From an uncultured Clostridia bacterium (GTDB lineage Bacteria > Bacillota_A > Clostridia > TANB77 > CAG-508), in the NCBI GenBank assembly GCA_934130705.1, contig CAKOYL010000004.1, positions 1-39,780 of the forward strand: a DNA stretch of 39,780 nt, in the 5' to 3' direction. The position numbers and the translations under genes are program-made. The notes below the pieces were generated by a model. It searched no databases. It saw only the letters and a list, made by a program, of their open reading frames with translations, and was not told the origin of the DNA. Below are positions 8,329 to 16,109 of the stretch, piece after piece (the stretch's first letter is position 1; each line of letters begins with the position of its first letter).

Positions 8329-8898
8329 ATGTTAGTAATATTATCTGGTGTTTCAGGAGCAGGAAAAGATACAATAAAAAAAGAATTAATAAAAAGAATG
8401 GAAAATGTAATATCACTTCCATCATTTACTTCTAGAAAACCAAGAGAAGGCGAAGAAGAAGGAGTACAATATCATTTTATAACAAAGGAACAATTCAAAG
8501 AAAAAATAAAAAACAATGAATTTTATGAATATGATTTGCACCATGAAAATTATTATGGAACATCACGAAAATTACTAAACGAAAAAATACAAAGCGGAAA
8601 AATAATAGTAAAAGACATAGAAGTAAATGGAACAGAAAATCTAGTAAAATTATTAAAAGAAGACACAAAAATTGTTACAATATTTTTAAAAGTAGATAAA
8701 GATGAATTAAGAAGAAGACTTGAAAACAGAGGAGACAATTTATCAGAAGAGGAAATGCAAATTCGTTTAGGAAGACTAGAATATGAAGAATCAAAAATAA
8801 AACTATATGATTATGTTATAAAAAATGATGATTTAGAAAAAACAGTTGAAATAATTATGTCTATAATAAAAAATGAAAAAAGATTAGAAGATAAATAA
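8329..8898 (+). CDS. gmk: Guanylate kinase
   Basis: ATP:GMP phosphotransferase of purine nucleotide metabolism, 189 aa. P-loop GVSGAGKDT at residues 7-15 (the common form is GPSGxGKxT, so Pro to Val and Ser to Asp are small deviations). The GMP-binding segment SFTSRKPREGEEEGVQYHF is intact, as is the lid region RRRLENRG. Last gene of the rsmE operon; the stop codon is overlapped by the repeated hairpin/terminator module described at 8895. The frequent downstream neighbours of gmk in Firmicutes (coaBC, priA) are absent here and an accessory cassette follows instead. Confidence 0.95.
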   Translation: MLVILSGVSGAGKDTIKKELIKRMENVISLPSFTSRKPREGEEEGVQYHFITKEQFKEKIKNNEFYEYDLHHENYYGTSRKLLNEKIQSGKIIVKDIEVNGTENLVKLLKEDTKIVTIFLKVDKDELRRRLENRGDNLSEEEMQIRLGRLEYEESKIKLYDYVIKNDDLEKTVEIIMSIIKNEKRLEDK

Positions 8899-9001
8899 AA
8901 ATGTAAAATATTTGTGAAAAATATTGCTTTAAAAAAAGTGTGGTCATATACAACCATACTTTTTTTGATTTTTAAGTTGTATTTTTATACATAAGTATAA
9001 A
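8895..9001 (+). repeat. Hairpin/terminator module, copy 1 (direct repeat flanking the protease cassette)
   Basis: About 107 bp homologous to 13346-13454. The first 36 nt are identical in both copies and form a 7-bp hairpin (AATATTT/AAATATT). Next comes an intrinsic terminator, then a third hairpin TTTATAC-ATAA-GTATAAA (8984-9001) whose counterpart in copy 2 has different but still paired bases. Confidence 0.7.
8931..8966 (+). terminator. Terminator of the rsmE-gmk operon
   Basis: Stem AAGTGTGGT (8936-8944) with ACCATACTT (8953-8961), one G-U pair, extended by A/T pairs, followed by a T run. Part of the repeated module. Confidence 0.85.
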
Positions 9002-9005
9002 GAAC

Positions 9006-9049
9006 AAAGCACCTAAAAGCTTATAAAAAGCTAAAAATAGGCGCTTTTT
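9006..9049 (+). terminator. Second terminator-like hairpin
   Basis: AAAGCACCTA (9006-9015) pairs with TAGGCGCTTT (9038-9047) with one mismatch, with an inner AGCTT/AAGCT helix, then T's. Resembles the terminator at 14256 in sequence and layout. Confidence 0.6.
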
Positions 9050-9090
9050 AAATATGGAAAAAAATGGCAAAAAATAATTTTGGAAAAATA

Positions 9091-9119
9091 TTGTCGAAAA
9101 AAATATTATATGATATATT
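9091..9119 (+). promoter_or_regulatory. Promoter of the metalloprotease operon
   Basis: -35 TTGTCG (9091-9096), 17-nt spacer, -10 TATATT (9114-9119) with TG at 9111-9112 (extended -10). Transcription from here would include the whole leader copy B. Confidence 0.6.
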
Positions 9120-9146
9120 TAATATAAGAAAATAAAAAAGGGGAAA

Positions 9147-9220
9147 AGTCTGAAAAATAATTGTAAAATACAATATTTTCAATCAATTTTGTGCCTTGAA
9201 AGAAAGGAATGACAGAAAAT
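9147..9220 (+). ncRNA. Conserved leader element, copy B (candidate cis-regulatory RNA)
   Basis: 74 nt directly before the protease start codon, aligning with copies at 6321 and 12074 with only a few changes. The bulged ATTGTA/TACAAT hairpin and the CCTT/AAGG helix abutting the Shine-Dalgarno are kept. The possible outer helix seen in copies A and C is not maintained here (AGTCTGA), which argues against that helix or for a DNA-level role. Confidence 0.55.
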
Positions 9221-12061
9221 ATGAAAAAAATAACAAATTTAGCATTAATTATTATAATGATAGGAGCAATAATAATGCCTTTATTTACATATGCAAAATC
9301 ATCAGACAAACCAAAAGAAAACTTTGCAAATGTAATTTTTTTAGCATACTTTAAAGGAGATACAGAAGGAAAAGAATATTTAGAAAAAAATACTGCTAAA
9401 ATAATGGAAATGTACAATGGAACAAATGAACTAGCAGTAAAAGGATATCTAAATAAAGTATCATATGGAAAATTTAACCTAAAAAACATATTTCCACAAT
9501 ATGATGGAACAAAAATTATACCCTTCGAATTACCATTTACCAGTGATGGTTTAGACAAAAATAACTTAGATTATCAAATAATAGATAACATAGTAGATTC
9601 AATAAAAGAAACAAATGAAATTATAGACTATAATAATGATGGTTTTATAGACAATGTATCAATAATCCTAAAAGGAGGTACAGCATTAGCAGAATCGAAT
9701 TCAACATTTGTAAGCCATAAAAGCGATTATGGAGCAGATAAAAATTGGTCAAACAAAAAGATAGGAACATATAATATGCTAAATACATATACATTGAAAG
9801 ATAATGGAGCAGGAGTAATAACACACGAATTTTTACATTCATTAGGATATCCAGACTTATACACATCTACACCAAGCTCATATCCTGTATATACATGGGA
9901 TATAATGGGAGGAGTAAGCAAAAATATGTCATATCCATTAGCATATTTAAGAATGAAATATACAAATTGGTTAACAATTGATACAATAACTAATAGCCAA
10001 ACACTAACATTAAATACACAAGATGATCCAAATGGAAATCAAGCATATATATTGAAATCACCATTAAATGAATATGAATTATTTGTAGTAGAATTTAGAA
10101 AAAAATCAGAAGATATGGATCATCTAGACAGAGCAATCGGACATTCTGGAGTTATTATATATAGAGTGGATACCACAGTAACAGGATTAAGCAATAACAA
10201 AGGAAAAACAGGAATATATGTTTTTAGAGAAGAGTCTGGACAAAAAGATGATAGCACACTAAGAAATGAAATCTATTATGCAGCATATTCACAAGATGTT
10301 GGAAAAACATCAATAGGTTCAAGTGACCTAAATATAACAAAAGGTGCATTAACATATAGTGATGGAACAAACTCTGGAATAGTCATAAAAAACATATCAG
10401 GTAGTAAAGGCAACACAATGACATTAGATGTAACAATACCAGATGTAGCAGATTATGACATATGGAAAGATACAAAATTTAAAGATGAAACAGGAGAAAA
10501 TGAATATTTAATAAAAAACATAGATACAATTTCATATGATGATAAACTTTATACAGTAAGTATTGGCAATAATAAAATATATACGCATACATATGATAAA
10601 GATATATGGACAAACATAAACATATCCAACATAGAAAATAGCAATAATTTAACTAAAGCATCTTTATTAAATTTAGACAATGAACTATATTTATTGGTAT
10701 CAACCTTTGATAGAATTATATTATACAAATATAGTAATGGATGGAACAAAGTAACAGAAATGGTTAATAATAATGGTTCATATGCATACAAAATATTGAA
10801 TCACAAAATATATTTAACAGTAAATACAGAAAGTCAAAAAGCATCGTTATACGAATTAAATAATAATAAATTTGAATTAGTAGGAATTTATTATCAAGGA
10901 AACTCTAGAGACTTAATTGGAACAACAGCAATAGAAAATATAAATAATAAAACATATGTTACATGTAGACAAGCTAATAACAAAATAAGACTATATGAAA
11001 TACAAGATAAAAAATTCAAAGAGATACCAAATACAATGAATGCCAACCAATATGATGTTGTTTCATTAAATAATAAAATGTATTTTGTATTAGGAAGTGA
11101 TACAAATAATAAAACAATGAGAATGGTTGCTTTTGATGGAACAAACTTTGAAACAATAAATACAAATATAGAATTAGGAGATCCAAAAGTAACAGTATCA
11201 CAAGGAAATCTCTATATATTAGCGACAGAAATTTCAGAAACACAAAATGGAAAAACAATATTATATGCATACAATGAAAAAACAAAAAAAATAGAACAAG
11301 AAGGAAAAAATGTAGACAATGCTGCAAGTGCTGGGAACTTAAGTTTAACATCAATAAAAAATAAAATCTATGTAATGTTAAGAAGAAAAACAGATGGAGT
11401 TATTGTTGTAAAAGAAAAAGAAACAGTAAATAGCTTAAAATCACTATCAATAGTACCTCCTAAAAAAACTACATATATAGTAGGCGAAAAACTAGATGTA
11501 ACAGGAATGAAAGTAACAGCAAATTATACTAAAGAACAAAAAGAAATTAAAGATTATACAATATCAGGATTTGATTCAACAAAACCAGGAGAATATAATG
11601 TGACCGTAACATATGGAGGAATAAGCAACACATTTTCATATACAATAGTTGCAAAAGCTCAAAACAATACAACACTAAAAGAATATCTAACCAAAGCAAA
11701 TTATAAAATAGAAAATGAATTTACTAACGGATTTGTTGTTGGAGAAACAATAAATAACATAAAAAACAAATTACAAAACAAAGATATTAATATAAAAACA
11801 TCAACAAATATCATATCAACAGGTACAGAAATTTCTTATGGGGCAGAAAAATATACAGTAGTTATATACGGGGATATAAATGGAGATGGAAAAATAAATT
11901 CAGCAGACCTTTTAAAAATGAGACAACACTTAATAGGTACATTAGAATTAAAAGGATCAAATAAAAAAGCTGCAGCATTAGTTAACGGAAACACAATAAA
12001 TTCAGCAGATTTGTTAAAATTAAGACAACATTTATTAGGAATAAATAATATAAAACAATAA
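9221..12061 (+). CDS. Secreted M6-type metalloprotease with Big_3 and dockerin domains
   Basis: 946 aa from ATG 9221, preferred because paralogous leader C lacks the earlier ATG at 9209. Residue numbers below count from 9209. A signal peptide spans residues 5-30, ending near FTYAK. The zinc site is HEFLHSLGYPD (H206, E207, H210, D216), the HExxHxxGxxD pattern of M6 immune-inhibitor-like proteases, with a WDIMGG Met-turn candidate at about 230. An EF-hand-like NNDGFID precedes it. Residues ~430-735 carry repeated beta-strand units suggestive of a propeller. A Big_3 Ig-like domain spans ~741-816. A dockerin lies at ~889-945, with a canonical first loop (DINGDGKINSAD) and a shortened second loop. 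The dockerin should tether it to a cohesin-bearing surface partner. No cell-wall sorting signal. Confidence 0.9.
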   Translation: MKKITNLALIIIMIGAIIMPLFTYAKSSDKPKENFANVIFLAYFKGDTEGKEYLEKNTAKIMEMYNGTNELAVKGYLNKVSYGKFNLKNIFPQYDGTKIIPFELPFTSDGLDKNNLDYQIIDNIVDSIKETNEIIDYNNDGFIDNVSIILKGGTALAESNSTFVSHKSDYGADKNWSNKKIGTYNMLNTYTLKDNGAGVITHEFLHSLGYPDLYTSTPSSYPVYTWDIMGGVSKNMSYPLAYLRMKYTNWLTIDTITNSQTLTLNTQDDPNGNQAYILKSPLNEYELFVVEFRKKSEDMDHLDRAIGHSGVIIYRVDTTVTGLSNNKGKTGIYVFREESGQKDDSTLRNEIYYAAYSQDVGKTSIGSSDLNITKGALTYSDGTNSGIVIKNISGSKGNTMTLDVTIPDVADYDIWKDTKFKDETGENEYLIKNIDTISYDDKLYTVSIGNNKIYTHTYDKDIWTNINISNIENSNNLTKASLLNLDNELYLLVSTFDRIILYKYSNGWNKVTEMVNNNGSYAYKILNHKIYLTVNTESQKASLYELNNNKFELVGIYYQGNSRDLIGTTAIENINNKTYVTCRQANNKIRLYEIQDKKFKEIPNTMNANQYDVVSLNNKMYFVLGSDTNNKTMRMVAFDGTNFETINTNIELGDPKVTVSQGNLYILATEISETQNGKTILYAYNEKTKKIEQEGKNVDNAASAGNLSLTSIKNKIYVMLRRKTDGVIVVKEKETVNSLKSLSIVPPKKTTYIVGEKLDVTGMKVTANYTKEQKEIKDYTISGFDSTKPGEYNVTVTYGGISNTFSYTIVAKAQNNTTLKEYLTKANYKIENEFTNGFVVGETINNIKNKLQNKDINIKTSTNIISTGTEISYGAEKYTVVIYGDINGDGKINSADLLKMRQHLIGTLELKGSNKKAAALVNGNTINSADLLKLRQHLLGINNIKQ

Positions 12062-12073
12062 AATAAGGATATA

Positions 12074-12147
12074 AGTTTGAAAAATAATTGTGAAATACAA
12101 TATTTTAATCAAATTTTGCACCTTGTAAGAAAGGAATATCAGTAAAT
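12074..12147 (+). ncRNA. Conserved leader element, copy C (candidate cis-regulatory RNA)
   Basis: 74 nt between the protease stop and the next start. Same hairpin as copies A and B but ATTGTG replaces ATTGTA, which turns an A-U pair into a G-U pair and keeps the stem. The hexaloop of the second helix changes (GTAAGA versus GAAAGA) while CCTT/AAGG is unchanged. Upstream ATG of copies A and B is ATA here, so only the later ATG can be the start. Confidence 0.55.
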
Positions 12148-13344
12148 ATGAAAAAAATATATATAACATTAATATTGGCAATAATGCTAATATTCCCACA
12201 AGTAGTATTGGCTGCTGGTGGTGTATCAATTAGTGCACCATCTTCAGTAGAAAGCGGAAACAATGTTACTATAAAAGTTACAATATCAAATGTTGCCGCA
12301 TGGAATATAAAAATAACAGCATCTGGAGCGACAGATGGAGTTACAAAAAGTTATGCAGATGCAACAGAAGATGCATTAAATACAACAAAAACATTTAGTA
12401 TTACTTGCAATAGCAAAGGAACAGGAAGTATAAATATTAAAGTATCAGGAGATGTAACAACTCAAGATGGCAAAAATACAGACATATCATCTTCAAAAAC
12501 AATTTCAGTAACGGCAAAAACAACCCCAGTTCCAACACCAACTCCTGCACCAACTCCAAGCAATCCTTCTTCAAAGCCAAACACAGAAAATGGAGGAACA
12601 ACACAAAATCAACAACCACAGTCAAAACCAAATCAAAATACAAATACTAATAGTCCTCAAACACAAACATCAAAACAGAATGAAGATAAAAAAACAGATA
12701 AGACAAATTCAACAACAGAAAATCAAGTAACAGAAAATAAACAAGAAGAAAAAGAGGAAGAACAAGAAAAAACAGAACAAACACAAGAGGAAAGAAAATC
12801 AATTAAAATAAAAATAAATGAAAAAGAATATACTGTAATAGAAAATAGAGAAGAACTACCAAAATTAAATTCATATGAAGACACAAGTATAAAAATAAAT
12901 GAAATAGACATACCAGCATTAGAAAGCCCAATAACTAAACTTACAATAATTGGTATAAAAGATGAAAATGGAAAAACAATGACAGCAGTATATAACAATA
13001 ATACTTATAAAATATACAATGAAACAACATCAAAATTGTTAACTTTATTTATTACAGACGGAGAATTAAATGACTATAATAAAACAACTATAATAATAGA
13101 TGACCAAGAATATAATGCATACGAAATAGATGATAGATTCGCTGTTGTATATGCAATGAATTTAAACGATGGTGAATATAATTATTATAAATATGACAAA
13201 AAAGATGGAACATTTCAATATTATGAAACAAAAGACATAACAAATAATAACAAAAGCTATAAAATACTTATAAGTGCATTATCAATATTACTTATTATTG
13301 CTATAATAACAATTTTTATATTATTTTTTAGAAAAAAACAGTAA
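12148..13344 (+). CDS. Membrane-anchored surface protein with Ig-like domain and low-complexity linker
   Basis: 398 aa. Signal peptide at 1-23 ending LAAGG. Residues ~25-125 form a beta-rich Ig-like or cohesin-like domain (VSISAPSSVESGNNVTIKV at its start). A Pro/Thr then Gln/Asn/Glu-rich linker spans ~127-215 and starts with PTPTPAPTPS. A second, charged globular domain covers ~217-370. A transmembrane helix (~372-393) is followed by RKKQ. The architecture is that of a protein displayed outside the membrane on a flexible stalk. No LPXTG motif, so not a sortase substrate. It follows the dockerin protease with the same leader and is likely co-transcribed, so it may be its surface partner. That role is inference. 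Confidence 0.75.
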   Translation: MKKIYITLILAIMLIFPQVVLAAGGVSISAPSSVESGNNVTIKVTISNVAAWNIKITASGATDGVTKSYADATEDALNTTKTFSITCNSKGTGSINIKVSGDVTTQDGKNTDISSSKTISVTAKTTPVPTPTPAPTPSNPSSKPNTENGGTTQNQQPQSKPNQNTNTNSPQTQTSKQNEDKKTDKTNSTTENQVTENKQEEKEEEQEKTEQTQEERKSIKIKINEKEYTVIENREELPKLNSYEDTSIKINEIDIPALESPITKLTIIGIKDENGKTMTAVYNNNTYKIYNETTSKLLTLFITDGELNDYNKTTIIIDDQEYNAYEIDDRFAVVYAMNLNDGEYNYYKYDKKDGTFQYYETKDITNNNKSYKILISALSILLIIAIITIFILFFRKKQ

Positions 13345-13345
13345 C

Positions 13346-13454
13346 ATAAAAATGTAAAATATTTGTGAAAAATATTGCTTTTTGTAAAAAGATATGGTAG
13401 TATATAACCATATCTTTTTAATCATTAGATTATATTTTACACATTAGTGTAAAA
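13346..13454 (+). repeat. Hairpin/terminator module, copy 2
   Basis: Homologous to 8895-9001. The first 36 nt are identical. The terminator stem differs in sequence but stays paired. The third hairpin is TTTTACAC-ATTA-GTGTAAAA (13435-13454), where copy 1 has TTTATAC-ATAA-GTATAAA. The paired changes indicate selection on structure rather than mere sequence persistence. Confidence 0.7.
13386..13419 (+). terminator. Terminator of the protease/surface-protein operon
   Basis: Perfect 12-bp stem AAAAGATATGGT (13387-13398) with ACCATATCTTTT (13407-13418), 8-nt loop, T run. Confidence 0.88.
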
Positions 13455-13580
13455 TATTTGTTTCAAAAATACTTTATTTTCAATATGAATATTAAAAAAT
13501 CATATTATTGCTTTAAACTAAAAATTTTATTCTCAAAGCAAAAAAAGAAAATAAAAATTAATAAGGGAAGGAGGGATAGT

Positions 13581-14231
13581 ATGAGTGCAGAATTTGAAAA
13601 AATAGTATTGCAAAAACTAAATAATATAGAAAAAGACGTAGCAGAATTAAAAATAGAAATGAAAGAAGTAAAACAAGACGTAGCAGAACTAAAAATAGAA
13701 ATGAAAGAAGTAAAACAAGACATAGCAGAACTAAAAGCAGAAATGAAAGAAGTAAAACAAGACGTAGCAGAACTAAAAGCAGAAATGAAAGAAGTAAAAC
13801 AAGACGTAGCAGAGCTAAAAATAGAAATGAAAGAAGTAAAACAAGACGTAGCAGAACTAAAAATAGAAATGAAAGAAGTAAAACAAGACGTAGCAGAACT
13901 AAAAGCTCAAATGACAGAAGCAGAACAAAATATAGCAGAATTAAAACAAGAAAATGTAAGCATAAAAGCAACAATGAAACGAGAATTTAAATCACTAAAA
14001 GAAGATGTAGCAGTACTTAAAAATGAAATGTTCAATATCGTAAAACCAACATTAAAAACAATAAATCAGAAATTAGACATAATGATAAACATAAACACAG
14101 CTAAAATATTAGAAGGTCAAACTAAAAATTATAATGAGCAGATAAAATTATTAAAACAATACGAAAATAAAAATGAACTAGAACATAGTAAAATGAACTA
14201 TGAAATTTGCAAATTAAAAGCAAATGCATAA
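13581..14231 (+). CDS. Tandem-heptad coiled-coil protein
   Basis: 216 aa from ATG 13581, chosen because GGAAGGAGGG lies about 7 nt upstream. An open frame extends to 13458 without a ribosome site. Residues 19-130 are eight consecutive 14-residue units of the form DVAELKxEMKEVKQ, i.e. two heptads each, predicting one continuous parallel coiled coil. The last two units are divergent. The C-terminal ~85 residues remain helical (FKSLKEDVAVLKNEM, then Lys/Asn-rich). No signal peptide or membrane helix, so cytoplasmic. Family not recognised; similar repeat-built coiled-coil proteins occur in many clostridia without known role. Flanked by terminators on both sides, so a separate transcript. Confidence 0.8.
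   Translation: MSAEFEKIVLQKLNNIEKDVAELKIEMKEVKQDVAELKIEMKEVKQDIAELKAEMKEVKQDVAELKAEMKEVKQDVAELKIEMKEVKQDVAELKIEMKEVKQDVAELKAQMTEAEQNIAELKQENVSIKATMKREFKSLKEDVAVLKNEMFNIVKPTLKTINQKLDIMININTAKILEGQTKNYNEQIKLLKQYENKNELEHSKMNYEICKLKANA
13635..13970 (+). repeat. 42-bp tandem repeats within the coiled-coil gene
   Basis: Eight in-frame 42-bp units starting with GACGTAGCAGAACTAAAA or close variants. Units 1-6 are nearly identical at DNA level, unit 7 is partly diverged and unit 8 degenerate. Near-identity makes copy-number change by slippage or recombination likely; each change adds or removes exactly two heptads. Confidence 0.9.
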
Positions 14232-14255
14232 AATGATTAAAAATTATAAAAAACG

Positions 14256-14298
14256 AAGTACCTAAAAAAGCAAATGCCTTGATATAGGTGCTTTTTTT
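14256..14298 (+). terminator. Terminator after the coiled-coil gene
   Basis: AAGTACCTA (14256-14264) with TAGGTGCTT (14285-14293), one G-U pair, then seven T's. Sequence-related to the hairpin at 9006. Confidence 0.85.
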
Positions 14299-14346
14299 GC
14301 TTTGTAAAAAGCCAACGACAAAATCCAATAAAATAACTCAAAAAGT

Positions 14347-14375
14347 TTGCAAAAAAAAAATATATATGATACAAT
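14347..14375 (+). promoter_or_regulatory. Promoter of the small membrane protein/LCP operon
   Basis: -35 TTGCAA (14347-14352), 17-nt spacer, -10 TACAAT (14370-14375) with TG extension at 14367-14368. The next start codon is 42 nt downstream. Confidence 0.7.
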
Positions 14376-14416
14376 GAGAGTATACAATTGAAAAAAACCA
14401 AAAAGGTGGTAAAGAA

Positions 14417-14749
14417 ATGGGATTACTCGCAATAATATATGTATTAATATTCTTAATATGTGCTTTAATATTATACTCGGTACTACAAATAAAACTATTA
14501 GGACTAAAAGTCAAAGATTTTTGGGATTTTATAGAAGCAAATCAAATGCTAGACAAATTAAATAAATTTGCCAAACAATATCAGGCGATGTCACCGCAAG
14601 AACAAGTAATATACTTAGCGGAAGCTGAAAAAATATTTACAGCATTCGATAAAGTACCAGAAGAATTATGGGACGAAGAATATGAAAAATACAAACAAGT
14701 TTTATCAAAATATAACGATATAAAAATGTATAGATGGGCATCAAGCTAA
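14417..14749 (+). CDS. Small single-pass membrane protein, hypothetical
   Basis: 110 aa. One N-terminal transmembrane helix (about residues 3-27), then a soluble helical, acidic cytoplasmic part of ~80 residues (SPQEQVIYLAEAEKIF, VPEELWDEEYEKYK). Family not recognised. AAGGTGG lies about 7 nt before the ATG and a consensus promoter precedes it. The LCP-family gene starts 57 nt later without a terminator between, so the two are probably co-transcribed and this protein may act with the cell-wall glycopolymer machinery (inference). Confidence 0.7.
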   Translation: MGLLAIIYVLIFLICALILYSVLQIKLLGLKVKDFWDFIEANQMLDKLNKFAKQYQAMSPQEQVIYLAEAEKIFTAFDKVPEELWDEEYEKYKQVLSKYNDIKMYRWASS

Positions 14750-14806
14750 GCCTAAAATATAAATAAATATAGATAAATATAAAATAAAAATAAAAGGAGA
14801 TAGAAC

Positions 14807-15970
14807 ATGCAAGGAAAACATAGTGCTGGAAGAAACCAGGATAATAACAGAAAAACATATAATGAAGAGGAAGAAATACCAAAAGCATTTAAAAAAGAAA
14901 ACGAAGAGGGAAAAAATATGAATGCAAAAACTAAAACAAAAGCAAAGAAAAAACATGGTAAATTAAAATTATTTGGAAAAATAGTTTTAACACTATTAAT
15001 TATATTAGCACTATTAGTTGGAGGAATATTCTGGTATATAAATAACAAACTAGGAAAAATGCAAAAAGTAGAATTAAATGAAGAAGATTTAGGAATATCA
15101 ACAGATGTAGATAAAAATCTTTCAGGATATAGAAACATAGCAATATTTGGTGTTGACAGTAGATCAGATGATTATGGAGTTGGAAATAGAAGTGACTGTA
15201 TTATAATAGCAAGTATAAACAACTCAACAGGAGATATAAAATTAATCTCAGTATATAGAGATACATATGTAAACATAGATGGACATGGATTAGACAAAAT
15301 AACACACGCTTATTCATATGGAGAAGCACCATTAGCAATTAGTACACTTAATAAAAACTTAGACTTAAATATAAAAGAATTTGTAACAGTTAACTTCGAC
15401 TCAGTATCTGAAGCAGTTGACCAATTAGGTGGAGTAACTATAAGCATTTCAGCAGAAGAAACAAAATATATAAATGGATATATCGACGAAACATCAAGAG
15501 TAACAGGAAAAACATCACAACATATAACACAAGCAGGAACATATAATTTAGATGGGGTTCAAGCAGTATCATATTCAAGAATTAGATATACAGCAGGAGG
15601 AGACTATAAAAGAACAGAAAGAATGAGAACTGTAATAGAAGCAATGTTTAATAAATTAAAAACAAAAAATGTTGCACAAATAAATGCATTTGCAGACAAA
15701 ATCTTACCATGTGTTTATACAAACATAACAGCAGGAGATATAGTATCTATGGTTCCAAGCATGACAAAATATAAAGTAGGAGAAAGTATTGGATGGCCAT
15801 ATCAAACAAAAGGAATTACAATGGATAGATGGTATGGAATACCAGTAACACTAGAAAGTAATGTAACACAACTACATAAAGAAGCATTTGGAGAAAATGA
15901 TTATACACCATCAAGTACTGTAAAAAATGTTAGTGAAAGCATAATAAAGAAAACAGGTTATACAAAATAA
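14807..15970 (+). CDS. LCP (LytR-CpsA-Psr) family glycopolymer transferase
   Basis: 387 aa. LCP enzymes move lipid-linked wall teichoic acid or capsule chains onto peptidoglycan outside the membrane. A basic cytoplasmic N-terminus of ~55 residues is followed by one transmembrane helix (~57-78). The catalytic LCP domain starts at about 105: RNIAIFGVDSR, then RSDCIIIASIN, ISVYRDTYV, and the later basic motif YSRIRYTAGGDYKRTERMR with the phosphate-binding arginines. Start ATG 14807 has AAGGAG upstream; an internal ATG at 14918 with GAGGG is possible but would still keep the anchor. It lies directly before the capsule locus, the usual place for the ligase that attaches the polymer. Confidence 0.92.
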   Translation: MQGKHSAGRNQDNNRKTYNEEEEIPKAFKKENEEGKNMNAKTKTKAKKKHGKLKLFGKIVLTLLIILALLVGGIFWYINNKLGKMQKVELNEEDLGISTDVDKNLSGYRNIAIFGVDSRSDDYGVGNRSDCIIIASINNSTGDIKLISVYRDTYVNIDGHGLDKITHAYSYGEAPLAISTLNKNLDLNIKEFVTVNFDSVSEAVDQLGGVTISISAEETKYINGYIDETSRVTGKTSQHITQAGTYNLDGVQAVSYSRIRYTAGGDYKRTERMRTVIEAMFNKLKTKNVAQINAFADKILPCVYTNITAGDIVSMVPSMTKYKVGESIGWPYQTKGITMDRWYGIPVTLESNVTQLHKEAFGENDYTPSSTVKNVSESIIKKTGYTK

Positions 15971-16033
15971 ATACAACTATACTAGAATTTAGAAATTTAT
16001 CTAAAAATTACTTTTAGAAAATAGTAAAAAATG

Positions 16034-16062
16034 TTGAATTTATATTTTAAAATATATATAAT
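16034..16062 (+). promoter_or_regulatory. Main promoter of the capsule/exopolysaccharide operon
   Basis: -35 TTGAAT (16034-16039), 17-nt spacer, -10 TATAAT (16057-16062), 48 nt before the initiating transferase start. No further strong promoter is evident among the tightly packed genes to about 24.3 kb. Confidence 0.7.
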
Positions 16063-16109
16063 TAAATTAGCAAATAATTAATAAGAGTATTTACTAAGGG
16101 GGATGTAAA

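Noticed and set aside
13458..13580. N-terminal extension of the coiled-coil protein from an ATG at 13458
   Set aside because: It begins just after hairpin 3 of the repeated module, has no ribosome site, and ATG 13581 has a strong GGAAGGAGGG site.
13635..13970. Regularly spaced repeats as a possible CRISPR array
   Set aside because: Units are contiguous, in frame and without spacers; they encode heptads.
13558..13974. 138-codon minus-strand frame made of Leu/Val repeats
   Set aside because: Antisense of the 42-bp repeats in the coiled-coil gene; repetition is inherited, and it has no start signals.
16000..16018. Perfect 7-bp hairpin TCTAAAA/TTTTAGA after the LCP gene
   Set aside because: No T run follows and the next bases are A-rich, so I do not call it a terminator; no second copy supports an operator.
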